Below are positions 46,506 to 58,088 of a stretch of DNA of 64,000 nucleotides, one piece after another (the first letter of the stretch is position 1; each line of letters opens with the position of its first letter). This DNA comes from Xiphydria camelus. Its lineage: Eukaryota; Arthropoda; Insecta; Hymenoptera; Xiphydriidae. The stretch is taken from contig OY783194.1 of the NCBI GenBank assembly GCA_963678675.1, positions 18,438,778 through 18,502,777 on the forward strand, in the 5' to 3' direction. A model generated the notes under the pieces. It did no database searches, was not told where the DNA came from, and saw only the letters and a program-made list of their open reading frames with translations. A program made the translations under genes and the position numbers.

Positions 46506-48504
46506 ATGAGTGGTGACAGTGAGAAAAATAATGAAAAATTGATTGATCTTGTGCGGGAGTGCAGTTTTTTGTATGATTTGCGTCATCCTGACTATAAAGA
46601 TGCTGTCAAGAAAGCACAAGCATGGAAGGATATTGCGGAGAAACTTCGTCAAAATAGTAAGTTACATTTTATTCAAAATTATTATTATTATAAGGTTTGA
46701 TTAATTTAGAGTAAGTAATCGATATGTACATCATTCATGAACTTGATTGTTGAAGTAACGAGCGAAATAATTTCGTGCTGTTCGGGCTGCTTCATTTGAT
46801 CTTTCTCTTGATGGAGCAGTGGCTGAGAAAGCATTGGTGAGTTGATTTGTGGCGCCTTCCTCTAATTCTCTCTTATTTTCTGTTCCGATCTGATCTGATC
46901 TAACATAATTGTGGAGAAAACAAGCAGCTTTTACAACATGTACAGCAGTATCAACATCACCCTTGATAGGCTTAAAAAATATACGCAACTTTTGAGCTAA
47001 AATGCCAAAGGCATTTTCAATGATTCGTCGAGCTCTGCAATGTCGTTTATTGTACGTTAATTTTTCGATATCACCAACGACTGTACTACATGGGCAAGGA
47101 CGCATTAAATAAGTTTCTAACTTGAACCCTTCATCACCTACAAACACATGAGGGAGGGGGGTGTCCGTCCCAGGTAATGGCTTTGGAGGCAGAATTATTT
47201 TTTTATCGATATAATCGCGATAGAAGGAGGAATTTAGGAAAATGGCACTATCACTGTGCCGCCCATAACTGCCAATGTCGACAACAGTGAAATTGTAGTA
47301 TGGATCCACTATGGCCAACAGAACAATCGAATAATAGTTTTTATAACACAAATAACTTGATCCACTCCTATTAGGGCATTTAATTCGCACGTGCTTCCCA
47401 TCTGTACTCCCGATGCAGTTGGGGTAGTTCCATCGTTCTCTATATCCAACTTTGAATTTCCTCTAAACTTCCGTTGGGTTGGGCAAATATAGAGGTTGTA
47501 GAGCATTCCATATCTCCATACAAACTTGTTTAACTGTGCTGGAAACAGTAATGCGTCCAACTTGGAAGGAGAAGGCTATCGTCTGATGGGAATCACCTGT
47601 TGCCAAATACCTGAAACAATGAAAACAAAGAACATGAAGAACTACAATAAACCAAAAAAAAATCAACAGTGCCATTTAAAAACCAATTTGAAACTACTAA
47701 GTAAACATAAAAATTATAGTGGTGTTGTGGTGTTATTGTATAACTATGTTGATAACTTTTTTTTCTAATTCGTTACTGCTATATTCTGTTTGTTACAGTT
47801 TTCACCGTGAAGATGAAATGGAAAAACTTGAGGGATTCATATGTGAAGTATCTCAGGTACTTGAAGGGAGCTACTGGTTCGGCGAAGAAGTTCAAAAATT
47901 GGCCCTGGGCTGCACGTTTGGATTTCTTAAAAGATAGCGTCACTCCACGGTCTACGGTGTCAAATGTACCTGAGTCAAGTAAAACAGGAGTTGTTCAAGT
48001 GGACGAGGACACCAATGATGGTAGTTCGGTGACCAACAATGGAGGCACTATGGCCAACGATGATTCCCTAATGCCACCGCCTCCAAAAAAACCAAAGCCA
48101 AAGGAAGTCGTGGGGGATATTGATAAGATTTTGAATTACTTACAGAATAAAAAAGACAAGAAACGTATACCCCATCTCGACCATATCGATAACCTTTTTT
48201 TGAGCTGCGCAAATACGTTTAAGAGGTTGTCACCCAGATCACAAGCTCTTAAAAAATTGAGATGGCCCAAATGTTTGGTCGCGCTGAACTTCGCAATATG
48301 GGTGCTCAAACTACCCCTCCATTTTCTCCGTTATCTCAGTCAAATAATGCATCGTCGCAAAGTTCCGGTGGTTCTCAGCATTCCTCCGAAGGATCCATTG
48401 ATCTGACTTACACAAACCAGCCGCGAAGTGTTGCACATCTCGACTCCTCAATGGATTCAGCAAAAGGTTTGTACGAAACCTTCTCAGGAGAGGAAATGAA
48501 CTAA
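46506..48504 (+). pseudogene. MADF-BESS protein of the Harbinger element (one frameshift)
   Basis: Exon 1, 46506-46656, starts MSGDSEKNNEKLIDLVREC and holds the first MADF half (LYDLRHPDYKD, WKDIAEKL). A donor gtaagt and acceptor (tttgttacag, 47798) join it in frame to exon 2 (47799-48504), which continues VKMKWKNLRDSYVKYLR (second MADF half). A proline/lysine linker and a BESS-like motif (DNLFLSCANTFKRLSPRSQ) follow. A one-base shift in an A run near 48253 is needed to continue KIEMAQMFGRAELRNMG and the serine-rich C-terminus to the stop at 48504. MADF proteins bind DNA and bring the Harbinger nuclease to the TIRs. Exon 2 is otherwise intact, so the inactivation is recent. Confidence 0.82.
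46731..47610 (-). pseudogene. HARBI1-like DDE nuclease of the Harbinger element (5' truncated)
   Basis: An acceptor (tgtttcag) precedes the exon start at 47610, which reads YLATGDSHQTIAFSFQVGRI, the conserved middle of HARBI1 proteins. A stop/frameshift follows near 47460. After it come the three catalytic blocks: CIGSTDGKH (first Asp), a segment with DIGSYGRHSDSAIF, HVFVGDEGF (second Asp) and RARRIIENAFGILAQK (Glu), ending at 46731. These are the DDE_4 signature. The upstream N-terminal exon is not found. The whole gene lies inside the intron of the opposite-strand MADF gene. Confidence 0.87.
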
Positions 48505-49324
48505 TAGTTTCAACTGTAAAAAGTCGTGTAAAGTTGTTTATAAAAATAATATTTTGTAAAAAAATATAAAACATTTTTGTCAAAAAACAATGTTTTCACT
48601 TACTTCAGTCAAATTGCTAGTATTTCCTTCGTCGGAATGGGTTTCCTCCAATTAGTGGTAAGTTTTGATATTTTCGGTTCAAGGAGAGCGTGTAAGTTTT
48701 CGAACTGTTCTTGAGACAATTGAAAATACGTAAAAAACGGTCCTCGAATGAACTCAATTCACGGCATAGCCGATTAAATTCGCCGCACTCCTCTCTTTTT
48801 TTCATTGATCTCGTGTAGGTACCTGATATGAGTGAAATCCGAAATTATACATAGAATCTCATATAATGCCAGTCTAAACTATAGAATTCGCTTCAATAAG
48901 AATGGCTCTTGGCAATCTCAGAAACTTTTTATTGTACAAGCTCGGGAAAAAAAATTGTACGATAAATGTGGCCAAAAGAAAATGCTGGAAATATATTTGA
49001 AGTTTCTAAGATGACCGAAAGGGGGTGTGACACTACTTTCAAAGTAAAAAAATGTGTTTATTTTCGAAATAGTTTCTGAAATATGACCGAGAGCCATTAT
49101 TATCGGACCACTCTGTAAATTGACTATGACATACCCATTTCCTTTTCCGTCTTGTTCCTGAGCTGATAGCTAGCAGAAGAAGCAATTCCTCTTCGTCCGA
49201 CGAACTGCTGGACATGAGGAACGTTCTTGATGAAGGAGAAATTCACACTGGTTCGCCGTCACTTTCGCGTTTTATTTGACCACCCTAGTCTGCGTCGGGC
49301 TGCGGTCATTCCGCCCGCGGACAG
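48505..49324. other. Harbinger 3' region and spacer
   Basis: AT-rich sequence after the MADF stop; open frames at 48617-48805 and 48832-49014 are not recognisable. Becomes GC-rich from ~49255. Confidence 0.45.
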
Positions 49325-49357
49325 TCCGCTTTCTGTTTGTCAGAACAGTTTTCTGAC

Positions 49358-49640
49358 TAGCCTCTGTTTTAGAGGCTAGTCAATACCGTCGCGGATCCTC
49401 GTATCCGGAGGATCCTCCGTTCAAGTCGCCTTGAACGTCGGCGTCGTTCTAGGTCCGCGGCAGACTGTGATCTGCCTTACGTCACCGTTTCCATCCGGCT
49501 CCGAGTGCCAGGTCATTATGACTGAGATTCGGCCATCGACGGAGGCCACCAACGAATCGCACGTCACAATACACTGCCGAACATGAGTATTGGCACAGTG
49601 AGATGATTCAAGAGAAAATGCTGCCAATCATGAAATAAAT
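49358..49640. other. GC-rich block with a small palindrome
   Basis: 'gactagcctctgttttagaggctagtc' (49354-49380) is a hairpin at the possible right end of the Harbinger element. The rest is GC-rich and not recognised. Confidence 0.4.
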
Positions 49641-50960
49641 GATAATCTTGAACAAGTCACTGCATGCAATATAAGTCTATTCTATCATAAATGTATAAAG
49701 CACAAAACCGGAAGAATATAGAGAAAAAAAAACGAATCGTATAAATATAATTATATATCATCGGTTTAGATGTGATACCTCGTAACTGAAAAATCAGGGA
49801 TTTTTTTTTTGGTATACATGTAATTTGGAACACCCATCACCCGAGCATAATCATGATTACGTTAACGTTAATTGCAGAGTAGACCGTGAGCTTGGGCATA
49901 GTATCGCAGTAGTACTTCGGCACACTTGTCTACGACGAGTCGCTATTATTGATCGCTGCCTCCTACCACGAACAGTTCATAAAAGTTTATTAGCTTGGAA
50001 GAAGTAAAACTTATTTAACGCTGGAATAGTTGAAACGAGAAGCGCGTATTGCAATTAATGTACCGTGGGTAATAGACGCTCGGTGACAAGTCTGACATTC
50101 TCCAATGTCCATCGAGTCATTTTTTTACGGACAGGACACGAGCTAGATCCGCTTAAGTGGCACCTGTACGAGATGACATGTCAGAAAATCATGAGTCTTC
50201 ATGAAAATCTTCTACTCTACTCATTCTGCAGTAATACTCAATAATATCACTGGAAGTTGAAGCAACAGATATTGGCAAAAATCATACACCGGTTTTTAAT
50301 CACTTAGGGAATATCATCGAAGAAACCCGAATGATTATTTCTTACCACTTCTACATATTAGTAATCATTAATTACAAATTAACGATTTCGATCTCCCGAA
50401 TTGACAGCTACTGGGAGATCAGACTTTTGACACTTTTCGCTCAGCTCGTAAGACCGCAGCGCATTCTCCCGAAGCCAACTCTTAAAGCACCGAGCCAACC
50501 ACTTCCAGCCAAATGTCAGGGAAATTCAAAATCAGGAGTTTTTGCCAGAGGACATTCGGTATATGTTGTTACATATATTAACTCGAGACGTTGGAATAGT
50601 GTTAAAAAATCCTTTTGCATGCACCGCTGAAATTTCGCCCTTACTCGTAAATAAATTTAATTTAATTATTACCACATCATTTACAGCTTCGACCTGACCT
50701 TGCGACTCATTTCAGTCCGAGTAGAACATTCATTGTAAATATCATCATAAACATGCCAATGCGAATAAGAATCATCTATTAACTGCTGCAGAAGAATTGC
50801 ACGCCCATTTGAAAGTAATGGTACTGACAAAGTATATGTATTAGATGTATTAGATGTATTTTTAAATTCTTAAACGGTACGTGTACTTATTAACATTTTA
50901 ATATTGCGATTCGCAAGATCAGGCTGCAAACCTTAAATATATTTCAATAAATGGACTATA
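49641..50960. other. Intronic sequence with one dispersed repeat copy
   Basis: A repeat at ~49722-49815 ('cgaatcgtataaatataat', 'gatgtgatacctcgtaactg', 'aaaaatcagggattt') has further copies at 52248-52345, 53590-53690 (inverted) and ~55500-55580 (inverted). Nothing coding is recognised; 50331-50630 is an unexplained open frame. Confidence 0.5.
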
Positions 50961-51040
50961 TTAGGTCTAAAACTTTGCTTCCGCTGTTTTTTACATTAAA
51001 CTGGTTTAGGAAAACGGTTGAAGCAAAGTTGTACACCTAA
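50961..51040. mobile_element. 80-bp mariner-type MITE
   Basis: Ends TTAGGTCTAAAACTTTGCTT and (inverted) TTAGGTGTACAACTTTGCTT, about 30 bp each with only ~20 bp between. Flanked by TA on both sides (50959-50960, 51041-51042). The TIR matches the right end of the mariner remnant at 57311-58036. Confidence 0.85.
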
Positions 51041-51042
51041 TA

Positions 51043-52053
51043 GAAATTAATTGGTACAAAATAAATATGTGTTATTCTTTTCATTTATAATTATCATATA
51101 AACAAGCAATGTATGAACAGAAAATAAATAATGTATAAATGACATTCTCCTCTGGTATATCATCCTATCACACTTTTCCAAAGTCTTCTAATCTTGTTAA
51201 CTGCCTTTAAAAGGTTTACCTTTATTTTCGGTGAAGACATATCTATACTTAGCTCTAATGGTGTTAAATTTCTAAGCAGAATTTTCGTTTAAGAAATGTA
51301 TATAAAGGGATATAATATTTAGTACGGAAATTATTAAGCTATAAAATAAGCCATATCACAGAGCATCTCACGAGATATGTCCAGAAATACCAATGCAAAT
51401 AGAAACAATAATTATTTACAACATATCGTATATTCGTTATTTTCACTGAAAGCAGTATGTAGTATTTTGGAAATGGAAGAAGAATTTAAATAATTTCATT
51501 GAAACAATATATTAATCTTAGGAAAATGATTGTCTCGTAATTAAATGACAAAGAGGCACTATTCACTCCACTCGCGAAATGGCAGATCCGAGCCCTGGAG
51601 ACGTTCCTCGGGTGCACTCGCGCCTATCGGTCGCATTTTTGTACGCACTTTCATCGATCATCGCTGAACAGTCGATCGACGATGGAAGCCGAAATATATC
51701 CCACACATTTGATGGCGCTTGTATGTGTTTGATGATCGCATCATCTGTGTACAAATTTCCGATCATGGCCGACTATCCCCGAAGATAGGCGGAATTTTTG
51801 TGACATTTTGACATATATATATCGCGGCCGAGAAAAGAAATCCTCAACTTTGAGGGGCAAGGGGCGTGGCTTCGCGTTTCTAAGGAAAAATCTCTGTTAA
51901 TATGTAACTTACAACATTTACTCTGGTCTCTATCGATAGAGAATAGTCGATTTATATGGCGTAACTAAGCATAGTTTTGGTTATAACCGTATATTTATTG
52001 AGAAAATTCGATGTTAAAATTGAGGGGTGAAGGGGGCAGACATTTTTCCTGTA
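51043..52053. other. AT-rich intronic sequence, no gene seen
   Basis: No recognised feature. Open frames on both strands at 51563-51788 reflect a locally symmetric sequence (tcgatcatcgc...gcgatcgacgatg-like words). Confidence 0.4.
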
Positions 52054-52141
52054 AAGATACACGGGTGCTCGCGGCGACAGCGCTGGCGGCGTCGTTCTAA
52101 CGACTTGAATGAACATGCCGCGAGACACTACCGTGTCTCTT
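52054..52141. repeat. Short hairpin repeat, AAGAGACACGG family (copy 2)
   Basis: Ends AAGATACACGG and CCGTGTCTCTT; shares 'gaacatgccgcgagacacta' with the copy at 7702. The middle has an added GC-rich stretch (gcggcgacagcgctggcggc). Confidence 0.7.
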
Positions 52142-54729
52142 GATGTGTCTATGACATTACATGTACGAGTAAACTAAAAACAAGAAATCCCTGATTTTAT
52201 CACATAGTGATGACGCGTAAGTGTATGTTGGCGTGAGGTACGACATATGAAAAAAAAACGAACCGTATAAATATATATATCGTCGGTTTAGATGTGATAC
52301 CTCGTAACTGAAAAATCAGGAATTTTTTGTTTTTGGTATATATGTACATACATGGGTGAATCTCACAAAAATGTACTCCGGTGGAGCTCATTTTGTACTT
52401 ACATTTTTTTGTGAGTAAGGATAATGAAAAATTGATAAAAGGAGTCTCAGAGTGGTTTATTAGCATGGCCTATACATGAACCAGTCTAATTTTACATATT
52501 AATTGAGATTTTCATGATTTTAGAAAAATAGGTATCACGCGAATGACAGGTTAGCATGGTAAAGACGCAAACTTGATTTTTAATTAATATAAACATTTAT
52601 TTCCTGTTCACAAATAACACAAATACCAGATTTCAAACATAAAACTCTTAATAGAAAATATACCAGAGCAAAACAAAATGTTTTTGAGAACGTATAGTCT
52701 AACGTTAACACATTATAACTGTAGGAACTGAAGTACCTATTTTTTTAACAATAATAAAAACAGCTTAACGCTAATAGTTTCTAAGTAAAAAATTACTAAG
52801 TAGAGATCAATAATTATTAGCCTTTCAGGGGAATGATGGCCACGGAAATGATGTTTTTGAGATTTTCGTGCCATTATTTCAGCGATTTTCCATTAAAATA
52901 CAAAATTAATATGTTGGTGAACAAAATAAGATTATAGAAATAAAATAAACAAAGAATCGAATTATTTAATTGATTTTTGAGGTAAAAAACACTTACCATG
53001 GGAATGATGTTGAACTAGTTACATCTACAAAACTCACACAGAATTGCTACGTATCACACGAATTTAGAATAAACTTTTCCCTTTGACTGCCTGAGCGCGA
53101 CTAAACAGGTCTTCCCACGCCTATTAAAGCGGTTAGCAATTCGTTGCATGTTATCCCCACCATTTGATTTCATTTTAACGATTGCAACACGGGAGTGACG
53201 ATATATCCCAGGTACGAACTTGGAATTAATGTACATTTTTAAAAATGATAAAAAATTCTGTTCTCTGTGGCTTGATTGGAATATTTGGAGTTTGCTTCTC
53301 TACTCCCATCAGAAAATAGTTGAATATACTCACTTTCTACTGAACTGTTCCACATTATTGCAGATAACCCGCTTTAGGGACAAAGCACGGGAATGATATT
53401 TGGAAGCAAATCTGAGAAAAACATAATACAAAATAATAAAAACTAAAAAAAACTTACTGAATATCTTCAAAATTTATTTCTGCTAAACTGAGCGTAGGAA
53501 AGTTATACAATTCTGTATTTTTTAGATATTTTTCTTATTGAGTACAGACTAATGCGCGTTTTTGCGAGATTCACCCACATGTTTATTACATGTACGAGTA
53601 TACTAAAAACAGAAAATCCCTGATTTTTCAGTTACGAGGTATCACATCTAAACCCCGACGATATATATATTTATACAATTGGTTTTTTGAAGTGAAACTT
53701 TTATGCTGAGGGTACTAAAATCGCGCGCCCGACACGAGGTCCGTAACGAAACCCACACACTCCAGCGCTTCCGACCGTGACTCACTCATACAGCGCTCTC
53801 GACCCTGCCCCAATACACCGCTCTCAACTCTGCCCCATTCCACCGCTCTCTACCGTACGTAGACTATCGCCTTTGCCAGGCAAGCCACATGCGTCGATTT
53901 TCCGAGGCTGGAGCGCCAGGCCGCCGTGCGACTATCATTCACGCGACGAGGCTCACTATTATCGCAACCTAAGTAAAACGCACTAATCTAGATATCATCT
54001 GTACATCGGTCGCAATAGCGAGGTAGGCGGTAGATATGTTTTGGTGAATGGGGGTTACGAATGCGTTTGCAGTCCCACACATTTCCCTCAAAACTACCTC
54101 TCAGTATATCTAATTGTAAACCACGGCTACATCACGGAATTACTGTATCTCTTTGAATCCAATATAATCACCAGTAATATTGTGTGTGTGTGTGTGAGTG
54201 CAGTATTAAATCATTGCAACTAACCGATGCGGTTTAAATCCACCACTCTACGTTTTCGGTCACTATTCGTGTCACGCAGTAGTGCCTTCGGGATTTATGA
54301 CCTCGAGGAGATCTATTCTTGATCGCACATGTTATAGTTATTAACTTGAAACTGAAGAAAAATGACGCAAAAATCAATCGCTGTTTAGATTGTGCAGAGG
54401 GCGTCTGGTTTGTGTTGCTCGAGAGGGTTTCTTCGGGCGATGAAAGCTATTGTTCGTATTATGAGGCGGCGCAGTGTCGCACCTCTACTAAGAGGACTGT
54501 TTAGTTTCACCATAAATCTAGCGTTTAGGTCCCTTTTTTGGACGTATCCGTAAGATGACATCAGAAGCCAGACGAGAGAGAGCGCAGAGTTATAATACTT
54601 GTGAGTTGTTTGTATTTCGTTTGTACATTTTTAGTTTTCCGGATTTTACCGCGTCGAATGGCCGGCTATACGGAGCTCGTGTAGTCTGCGATCGGAGTCG
54701 TGACCTTTCTCGAGTAACCACCATGCATT
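52142..54729. other. Nested dispersed repeats, no gene seen
   Basis: Holds copies of the 49722-type repeat at 52248-52345 and (inverted) 53590-53690, with ~1.3 kb of AT-rich sequence between them, so they may be the ends of one ~1.5-kb inverted-repeat element (52142-53690). At 53775-53860 'ccgctctc.acc.tgccccat' words repeat three times. A short (GT)n run lies at ~54178-54198. Confidence 0.5.
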
Positions 54730-54965
54730 ACTGTACATTCTTTCATGTGTGTGTGTGTGTGTATTAATTTATAATTATTGTTGCCAAAAAAACAACAGAA
54801 CGGTCAAAAGAGTACAGTGACAGGCAACGTGTAAAATAAACTTTCAATTTCGTTAACGTCAATGAACACTGAACATTCTTTCGCGTGTGTGTTATATTAA
54901 AATTATTATGGCAAAAACAGGAAAACAACGGGCAAAAGAGTTTCGTGACAGGCACCGTGTAAAGA
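54730..54965 (+). repeat. Diverged tandem duplication covering an ORF start
   Basis: The segment ~54738-54830 ('cattctttcatgtgtgtg', 'aattattgttgccaaaaaaac', 'gtgacaggcaacgtgtaaa') is a diverged copy of ~54873-54965, which contains the ATG and first codons of the frame at 54908. Confidence 0.7.
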
Positions 54966-55345
54966 AAACAATGACGAAGATACTACCTAAAACTGATGCA
55001 GAACGAAGTCGAAAATGGAGAGAGAGAATTAAATTAACACAATCAAATATTGCTATATCTGCTAATGCAGATCAACACCAGTCCCAAACCCTGGAGAATG
55101 TAATAGATTTTCAAGTTCCTGGAGGATCCAATATCGGTGAAAATACATCCAATGAATATGATATTCCTTACACTCTACATCTTGTGCCCATAAAAAAATT
55201 CATATTGAATTCAACAAAAAACACAAAACGTGTGGCCGCCACACGCGGAAGAAGTGAAACTTCGATATCAGTTTCTCTGAATTTGATTCCGGTGGTATTA
55301 GTTTCAATTGGCTCTATACAAGTCTTTTACAATGCTTCTTCGTAG
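54908..55345 (+). pseudogene. N-terminal fragment of a transposon-like basic protein
   Basis: The frame starts MAKTGKQRAKEFRDRHR, continues with LPKTDAERSRKWRERIK and then a polar stretch. The repeated 'KTxAERxRxWRxR' pattern is typical of the basic start of several insect transposon-associated proteins (from memory); the family is unknown. From codon ~105 the frame runs into a palindrome (55223-55436), so the C-terminal part is not the original protein. Truncated. Confidence 0.4.
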
Positions 55346-55436
55346 AGCCAATTGAAACTAATACCACCGGAATCAAATTCAGAGAAACTGATATCGAAGT
55401 TTCACTTCTTCCGCGTGTGGCGGCCACACGTTTTGT
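55223..55436. repeat. Near-perfect 214-bp hairpin ending an ORF
   Basis: The left arm begins ACAAAACGTGTGGCCGCCAC and the right arm ends with its exact complement; the arms are ~95 bp and the loop (~55319-55344) reads 'caagtcttttacaatgcttc'. No MITE tips or target duplication were seen. Confidence 0.92.
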
Positions 55437-55807
55437 TTTTTTTCGTTTGTCATGCCTCACACCAACATACACTTACGCGTCATCACTAGGTCCGCAATGT
55501 CTATGACAATACATCTGTACCAAAAACAAAAATCCCTAATTTTTCCATTACGAGGTATCACATCTAGACCGACGATATCTTTCGATGTTCATTCGAGAGC
55601 GAATGAAAGTATTGGCACACTTATGATTAAACAATAATTAATGCTTTGTTGTATAACCTTTTCTTTAAATTACTTCTTTTAGTCTCTCTAGCGCAGAGTA
55701 CACTAACTTTCATATAATTTCAGACGATATGGCATGCGTTTTATTTTGACATATTTATCGTATGATGTTATCATTCCTTTCTTTCCAATCCGACCATAAA
55801 GGTTCAA
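55437..55807. other. Intronic sequence with inverted dispersed repeat copy
   Basis: Contains 'cctcacaccaacatacactt' and 'ttacgaggtatcacatctag', inverted relative to the copy at 52200-52345. Confidence 0.5.
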
Positions 55808-56103
55808 CACGTTCGCGACGGGGTGTACCACCGATGGTCCATTCTTGTCTGTCCCATGGGATGGGATGAGCCACCAGTGGTACATACAGAATTGTCCTAT
55901 CGGGCGGGCTGGGGCAGTGTAGTTCTGACAGAGGAAACAATGTATGTTTTTATGTCGATTGTTTTATGTGCACAAAAGATAGAAAATGGTTAAACAAGTG
56001 GTATATGATTAATTTCGAATCAGCGCCGCCAGATGGGAGAAAGTACCAAAAATAAAGCCGCCCCACGGCGGAGACTCTAAATACAGGCCCCGTCGCGAAC
56101 GTG
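55808..56103. mobile_element. piggyBac-type MITE, CACGTTCGCGACGGGG ends
   Basis: Tips CACGTTCGCGACGGGG and complement are exact, flanked by TCAA (55804-55807) and TTAA (56104-56107). GC-rich, non-coding, 296 bp. Confidence 0.85.
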
Positions 56104-56107
56104 TTAA

Positions 56108-56643
56108 TGGAACTTATATCGGGAGATATAAATTATATGCAGAAATTACGGCAGTGATAGAAGTTGGTATACAGTACGGAATTTTAATCGACAGTTTAAA
56201 AGCAAAGAAAAATTAAGAAAATCATTAGCGTAGTGGCCGGCTACGTAAACTTGCCAACAGGAGAAGCAAGAAATAATGGATGTAGTGAAAGTAAATCCAA
56301 AAGTGACTTCCACGGCGATAACTATATAAATGAAGGAAGAAAAATAATGTAGAAGTACATCCGGTAACGGCACGTCAGGTCCTCAACCCTCCATGACACG
56401 CATATACGGGGAATCCCCGTTGCATATAGTTTCGTTGTGATATCTTTTGTTTCCAACAACTATCGAGTTGAGTATCCATGTATCCTCCTCTCCACTCTTG
56501 ACGTCTCAAATACAGGTCTAAGTAGTTTTGCGGCGTCAGTAGTTATAAAGCAATTAGGTGTTTCGGTCGTTTCCCCGCAACGCGTGCTATTGAGTAAGTC
56601 AAATAATTGAACATATACGCAAGTAACAAAACCGTTTTGAGTG
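56108..56643. other. Sequence upstream of a piggyBac fragment
   Basis: No gene; 'tttcggtcgtttccccgcaa' (~56561) recurs in diverged form at ~56921 (gtcggtcctttccccgctac). Confidence 0.4.
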
Positions 56644-56808
56644 ATGGATGAACGCGAAAGACAGCGACTTCTTTATTTACTTGAGAATGTCAACGATCAA
56701 GAAGCCGGACTAACTAGTTTGGAAGATACCGACGAAGAAGGCGACATAGAAAATGGGTACATCAGTGATCATGATTTTGTTATCCTTAATACTAATTTTC
56801 CTACATAA
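56644..56808 (+). pseudogene. piggyBac transposase N-terminal fragment
   Basis: A 54-codon frame starting MDERERQRLLYLLENVND followed by an acidic stretch (LEDTDEEGDIENGYISDHD), then a stop. This is the usual layout of a piggyBac transposase start (basic/hydrophobic helix, then Asp/Glu-rich tail). Nothing of the catalytic core follows. No TTAA-flanked tips were identified for it. Confidence 0.5.
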
Positions 56809-57310
56809 TACTAACTGCATTTGTCTGTTTGAAGTGTATATTATATTTGTGTTTGCTTACATAACCTTCCTGGAGGTCCTATTACAAAAATTCAGCACGA
56901 ATTGGTTGTTTATTTAATGTCGGTCCTTTCCCCGCTACGCGTTCTTTGATGTTACACAAACATACGCGTGTCATAGAGGATTAAATGAACCCATTACTAC
57001 TTGAGAATCGCAAGAAAGCAATCGTTCATTAGTGGTACAAATCGATAAAAAAACTAGACTTTGTAAATGAAGTATAAAAAGAGATATATAGCATTCTCTG
57101 AGAGACTGTACTATTCTCAGAGAAAAGTAAATTTAACATTTTTCGTTGTGGTGGCCGCATTCGAGTGTGGATATATTCCAATATTGAGTTAGACCCAAGA
57201 AACGTTCAGGCGACTGTCGAGTATAGAGGTAGTGGAGTAGTTATATAGAGATGTATGGCTTCATATGGTATAGGAGAGATAATATTCATTGATAATAATA
57301 TAATAGATAG
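56809..57310. other. AT-rich intronic sequence
   Basis: Apart from the diverged motif copy near 56921, no feature seen. Confidence 0.4.
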
Positions 57311-58036
57311 TCAGGTGTACTTAAACAAAAATATTTTAAACAATACTCTAACAAAAACACGCAAAAATTGAATCTGGGACAAAATTATTACTTTCAAAAA
57401 GATATAATGATCCGAAGCATAAAATCCCTTCTGTCTTTGCCTTTCAAGCAACTGTTCACAAGCAAATAAATGCTGTTCAACATCTCTCGATTTCAACTCA
57501 TACGGCACCCAATTTTCTTGCTTCTGAATCATTCCCATGTCTTTGAGACGTTTTGAAATTGCTTGTTGAGTCACTCCCAATGATCGTGCCAATTTTTCTT
57601 GACTTTGACACGAGTCTTCATCAAGTAATGCCTCCAATTCTGCATCTTCGAAAACCTTCTCTGAACCCGCTATGCCGATTTTCGACGTGAAAATCACCGT
57701 TCTTGGAGCGTTGAAATCACCCACGACACATTTTTTCACTAATAGTGGACTCACCATAAGTATTTTAGAGCATTCGATGAGCCTTAGCCGCGGATTTCTT
57801 CAAATTGAAGCAGAAAATTAAAAACTTCCGCAAATAACGAGAATTTGGCTTATAAACTGACACTTTCAATCGGGAATAACTTTATGATGCAGACATAAAC
57901 CTCATAATGTTTCTATGGGATTATGTTGATAGATGTTCAAGTTTATTGCATGACGTCTATGATCTATTTATTTTGACGACTGCTTACCGCTAAAGCCATC
58001 TATAGGAAAACGGCGGAAGTAAAGTTGTACACCTAA
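57311..58036 (-). mobile_element. mariner deletion derivative
   Basis: The right tip (inverted) TTAGGTGTACAACTTTACTT is followed by TA (58037-58038). The left tip TCAGGTGTAC is diverged. The 726-bp element keeps a transposase N-terminal part on the minus strand and lacks the catalytic half. Confidence 0.75.
57380..57835 (-). pseudogene. mariner transposase N-terminal half, frameshifted
   Basis: The minus strand reads FNLKKSAAKAHRML and NTYGESTISE near 57820-57755, then QRSKNGDFHVENRHSG in one frame and SEKVFEDAELEALLDEDSC, LARSLGVTQQAISKRLKDMG (second HTH) and WVPYELKSRDVEQHLFACEQ in the other. These are the two N-terminal HTH domains and linker of mariner transposases. The catalytic DD34D part is missing; the sequence breaks off after ERQRQKGF. 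At least one frameshift and one stop are present. Confidence 0.85.
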
Positions 58037-58088
58037 TATTATACTAGTATGCCTTTAAATAGGCTGACTCGTCGGAAAACCGGGGTAA

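Larger units (their letters stand above)
46357..49357. mobile_element. PIF/Harbinger element with MADF and nuclease genes
   Basis: Both genes of an insect Harbinger are present: a MADF-BESS DNA-binding protein (plus strand) and a HARBI1-like nuclease (minus strand). Inverted sequence AACAAACAGAAAGCGGACT at 46362-46380 and its near-complement at 49325-49341 mark the ends. A variant 'tcaaacagaaggcggcctgcc' is repeated at 46447. The exact outer tips are unsure (GGCTCT on the left, AGCC near 49360), and no TWA duplication was confirmed. Confidence 0.65.
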
